From the NCBI GenBank assembly GCA_002839535.1, contig PGYF01000084.1, forward strand, positions 1 to 12,692: 12,692 nt of DNA, given 5' to 3'. Source of the DNA: Nitrospira bacterium HGW-Nitrospira-1 (lineage in GTDB: Bacteria; Nitrospirota; Thermodesulfovibrionia; Thermodesulfovibrionales; UBA6898). Below, one piece after another: positions 11,569-12,692 of this stretch (within the stretch, counting starts at the first letter, position 1; each line of letters starts with the position of its first letter). Position numbers and translations under genes: made by a program. Below the pieces are notes generated by a model that did not search any database, was not told where the DNA came from, and saw only the letters and a program-made list of their open reading frames with translations.

Positions 11569-12541
11569 GAGCAATTATCCTGTTCTTTTGCTTCATTCAA
11601 TAGATGACCGTGACCTTTTGTCACTGAAGGGGCTTGGGAATATCAGCCCGGAATTATTTGAGCAGCTTATCATAAGACTGAAGAAGGATTTCGATATTGT
11701 TGCCCTGGAAGAGATCGTCAGGCGCATCTCAGGAGAAGCAAAAACCAACAGCCGACTCCTTGCGCTCACCTTTGATGACGGCCCCAAATCATATGTTACC
11801 CATGCGCTGCCGGTTATGGAGGCCTATGGTTTGCCATCCACCTGCTTTCTCATAACAGACTGTATCAGCGATCAGGCAATATACTGGCGGTATCTCTATA
11901 ACTACGGCATCCATAAGGGCTTTGCCCGGGAACTTGCCGGGTTCATAAACGATGAATACAAGGCGGATATCCGGGCGGATGAGATAATCAGTTTCTCCCG
12001 GAACAATTATGACAGCTCAAAGAACAGGCGCATTATCGAAAAACTACTGAATACATTGGTCCCGGAAGAAGAGTACAGAAGTTCTGAGAAGGACCTTTTC
12101 CTTTCCCTGGAAGATATCAGGAGATTAAAGAAAAACCCTTTGGTCAGTTTTGGAATACATACGCGTTCGCATCCTGTCCTGAAGTGTTTGAGCGACCAGG
12201 AGATTAGAGATGAGATAGCGGGCAGCCTCGAATTTTACCGGAGCAGAATAAGGGATGAAAGCCCGATGTTCAGCATCCCCTTCGGCAGGATCTTCAGGGA
12301 TTATGATGAAAGGGCGATAGCGATCGCTAAAACCCTTTCTATAAATATTATCCTGTCGGCATACGGAGGCGGTAATGCAGAGGGGCAGCCTCTCTATAAT
12401 ATCAGGAGGATTTCTGTGCATGAAGGGATGCTTGCAGGCGGCGTCAAACAGTTTGTCGAAACGCTTCATAAGCCTGCAATGCCGGTTGAATACAGGGAAA
12501 AGGAAAGGAGATTGTCCGAACTCCTGTGCGGCAGAAAATAA
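11567..12541 (+). CDS. Polysaccharide deacetylase (NodB-homology, CE4)
   Basis: A carbohydrate esterase family 4 protein of 324 residues. The motifs are intact (numbered from ATG 11567): TFDDGP with Asp70 as likely base and Asp71 as metal ligand, and HTRSHP with metal ligands His198 and His202. SIPFGR (236-241) takes the place of the R-x-P-Y/F motif. The insert between motifs 1 and 2 is long (about 125 residues, with aromatic-rich YWRYLYNYG), suggesting a special substrate-binding cap. CE4 enzymes remove N-acetyl, and in ArnD-type members N-formyl, groups from amino sugars. No signal peptide is seen, pointing to a cytoplasmic or lipid-linked precursor substrate. Both possible starts (11555 and 11567) lie in the right arm of the repeat element, and neither has a Shine-Dalgarno. 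The neighbouring formyltransferase suggests the pair edits one sugar. Confidence 0.82.
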   Translation: MSNYPVLLLHSIDDRDLLSLKGLGNISPELFEQLIIRLKKDFDIVALEEIVRRISGEAKTNSRLLALTFDDGPKSYVTHALPVMEAYGLPSTCFLITDCISDQAIYWRYLYNYGIHKGFARELAGFINDEYKADIRADEIISFSRNNYDSSKNRRIIEKLLNTLVPEEEYRSSEKDLFLSLEDIRRLKKNPLVSFGIHTRSHPVLKCLSDQEIRDEIAGSLEFYRSRIRDESPMFSIPFGRIFRDYDERAIAIAKTLSINIILSAYGGGNAEGQPLYNIRRISVHEGMLAGGVKQFVETLHKPAMPVEYREKERRLSELLCGRK

Positions 12542-12579
12542 AAAGACCGCCTAATCTCTCAATGCCTGATTTTCCATGT

Positions 12580-12592
12580 GTTGCGCCGCAAC
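12580..12592. repeat. Perfect short palindrome after the deacetylase
   Basis: GTTGCG-C-CGCAAC is a perfect 6-bp stem with a one-base centre. No T-run follows, so it is not a standard terminator. It lies next to the GTTGCCTCA direct repeats. Confidence 0.4.
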
Positions 12593-12598
12593 GCCCCT

Positions 12599-12650
12599 GT
12601 TGCCTCATTTAAAAAACTATACGAAATGAATATTCGTTGCCTCATGTAAA
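12599..12650. repeat. 15-nt direct repeat, two copies 37 bp apart
   Basis: GTTGCCTCATTTAAA (12599-12613) and GTTGCCTCATGTAAA (12636-12650) differ by one base. A third copy of the first nine bases is at 3145-3153, again in intergenic accessory DNA. A small ACGAA/TTCGT hairpin (12621-12637) lies between the two. The window ends too soon to show whether this is a longer array or an element edge. The rest of 12542-12692 shows no gene. Confidence 0.5.
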
Positions 12651-12692
12651 ATCTACTCCAACCAATTCTACTTTTTTACCTCTTTTAAAGTC

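Noticed and set aside
12599..12650. Possible CRISPR array start
   Set aside because: Only two copies of a 15-nt word with one mismatch; repeat and spacer sizes do not fit, and no cas gene is seen.

Overview
The window looks like a bacterial chromosome of moderate GC content. It is a mosaic of ordinary housekeeping or envelope genes and accessory DNA. I cannot fix the organism from sequence alone. Remnants of an IS200-like/RAYT element, a GNAT domain related to the tail of protein-acetyltransferase-type CoA ligases, OFA-family transport, MoeA, and sugar formyltransferase plus deacetylase genes would all suit an uncultured Nitrospirota or Desulfobacterota lineage. That placement is inference.

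Positions 1-1250 resemble a piece of an integron cassette array with no integrase in view. A probable long attC (15-136) is followed by a cassette encoding a small lipoprotein (181-612), then a well-formed 58-bp attC (795-852). The next cassette ORF (from 880) is cut off by an internally deleted, MITE-like derivative of a Y1-transposase element (1077-1222), which still carries the first 12 or so codons of the transposase. After it come an OFA-type MFS transporter (1252-2499, minus strand), a multiply frameshifted GNAT acetyltransferase relic (about 2572-3003, minus), a patchwork of gene and element scraps (3046-3190), and an intact type II toxin-antitoxin module of the MazEF class (3252-3792). 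The module has a near-consensus sigma-70 promoter with a 15-bp palindrome over its -10 box.

Positions 3822-9078 are more conventional. They hold a PLD-superfamily (cardiolipin synthase-like) gene on the minus strand, then a two-gene plus-strand operon of leucyl aminopeptidase (pepA) and a secreted zinc-dependent phospholipase C-like protein joined by a 4-bp overlap. A 357-bp structured gap follows, and then a soluble orphan histidine kinase-like protein on the minus strand. The kinase has an extended -10 promoter so close to its ATG that the mRNA may be leaderless.

Positions 9153-12692 are plus-strand. moeA is broken: its first about 30 codons lie in a different frame from the rest, and the segment between them is missing. 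The downstream part restarts at a TGATG stop/start overlap. A 133-bp inverted-repeat element precedes a formyltransferase gene. A second, 124-bp MITE-like element with 19-bp terminal inverted repeats sits exactly between the formyltransferase stop codon and the start codon of a NodB-type polysaccharide deacetylase; these two probably modify the same glycan or lipid-linked sugar. The window ends in non-coding sequence with a 15-nt direct repeat.

I did not find a convincing undescribed multigene system. The most informative signals are the attC-bounded cassettes, three different small palindromic elements placed at gene junctions, and the rearranged moeA.
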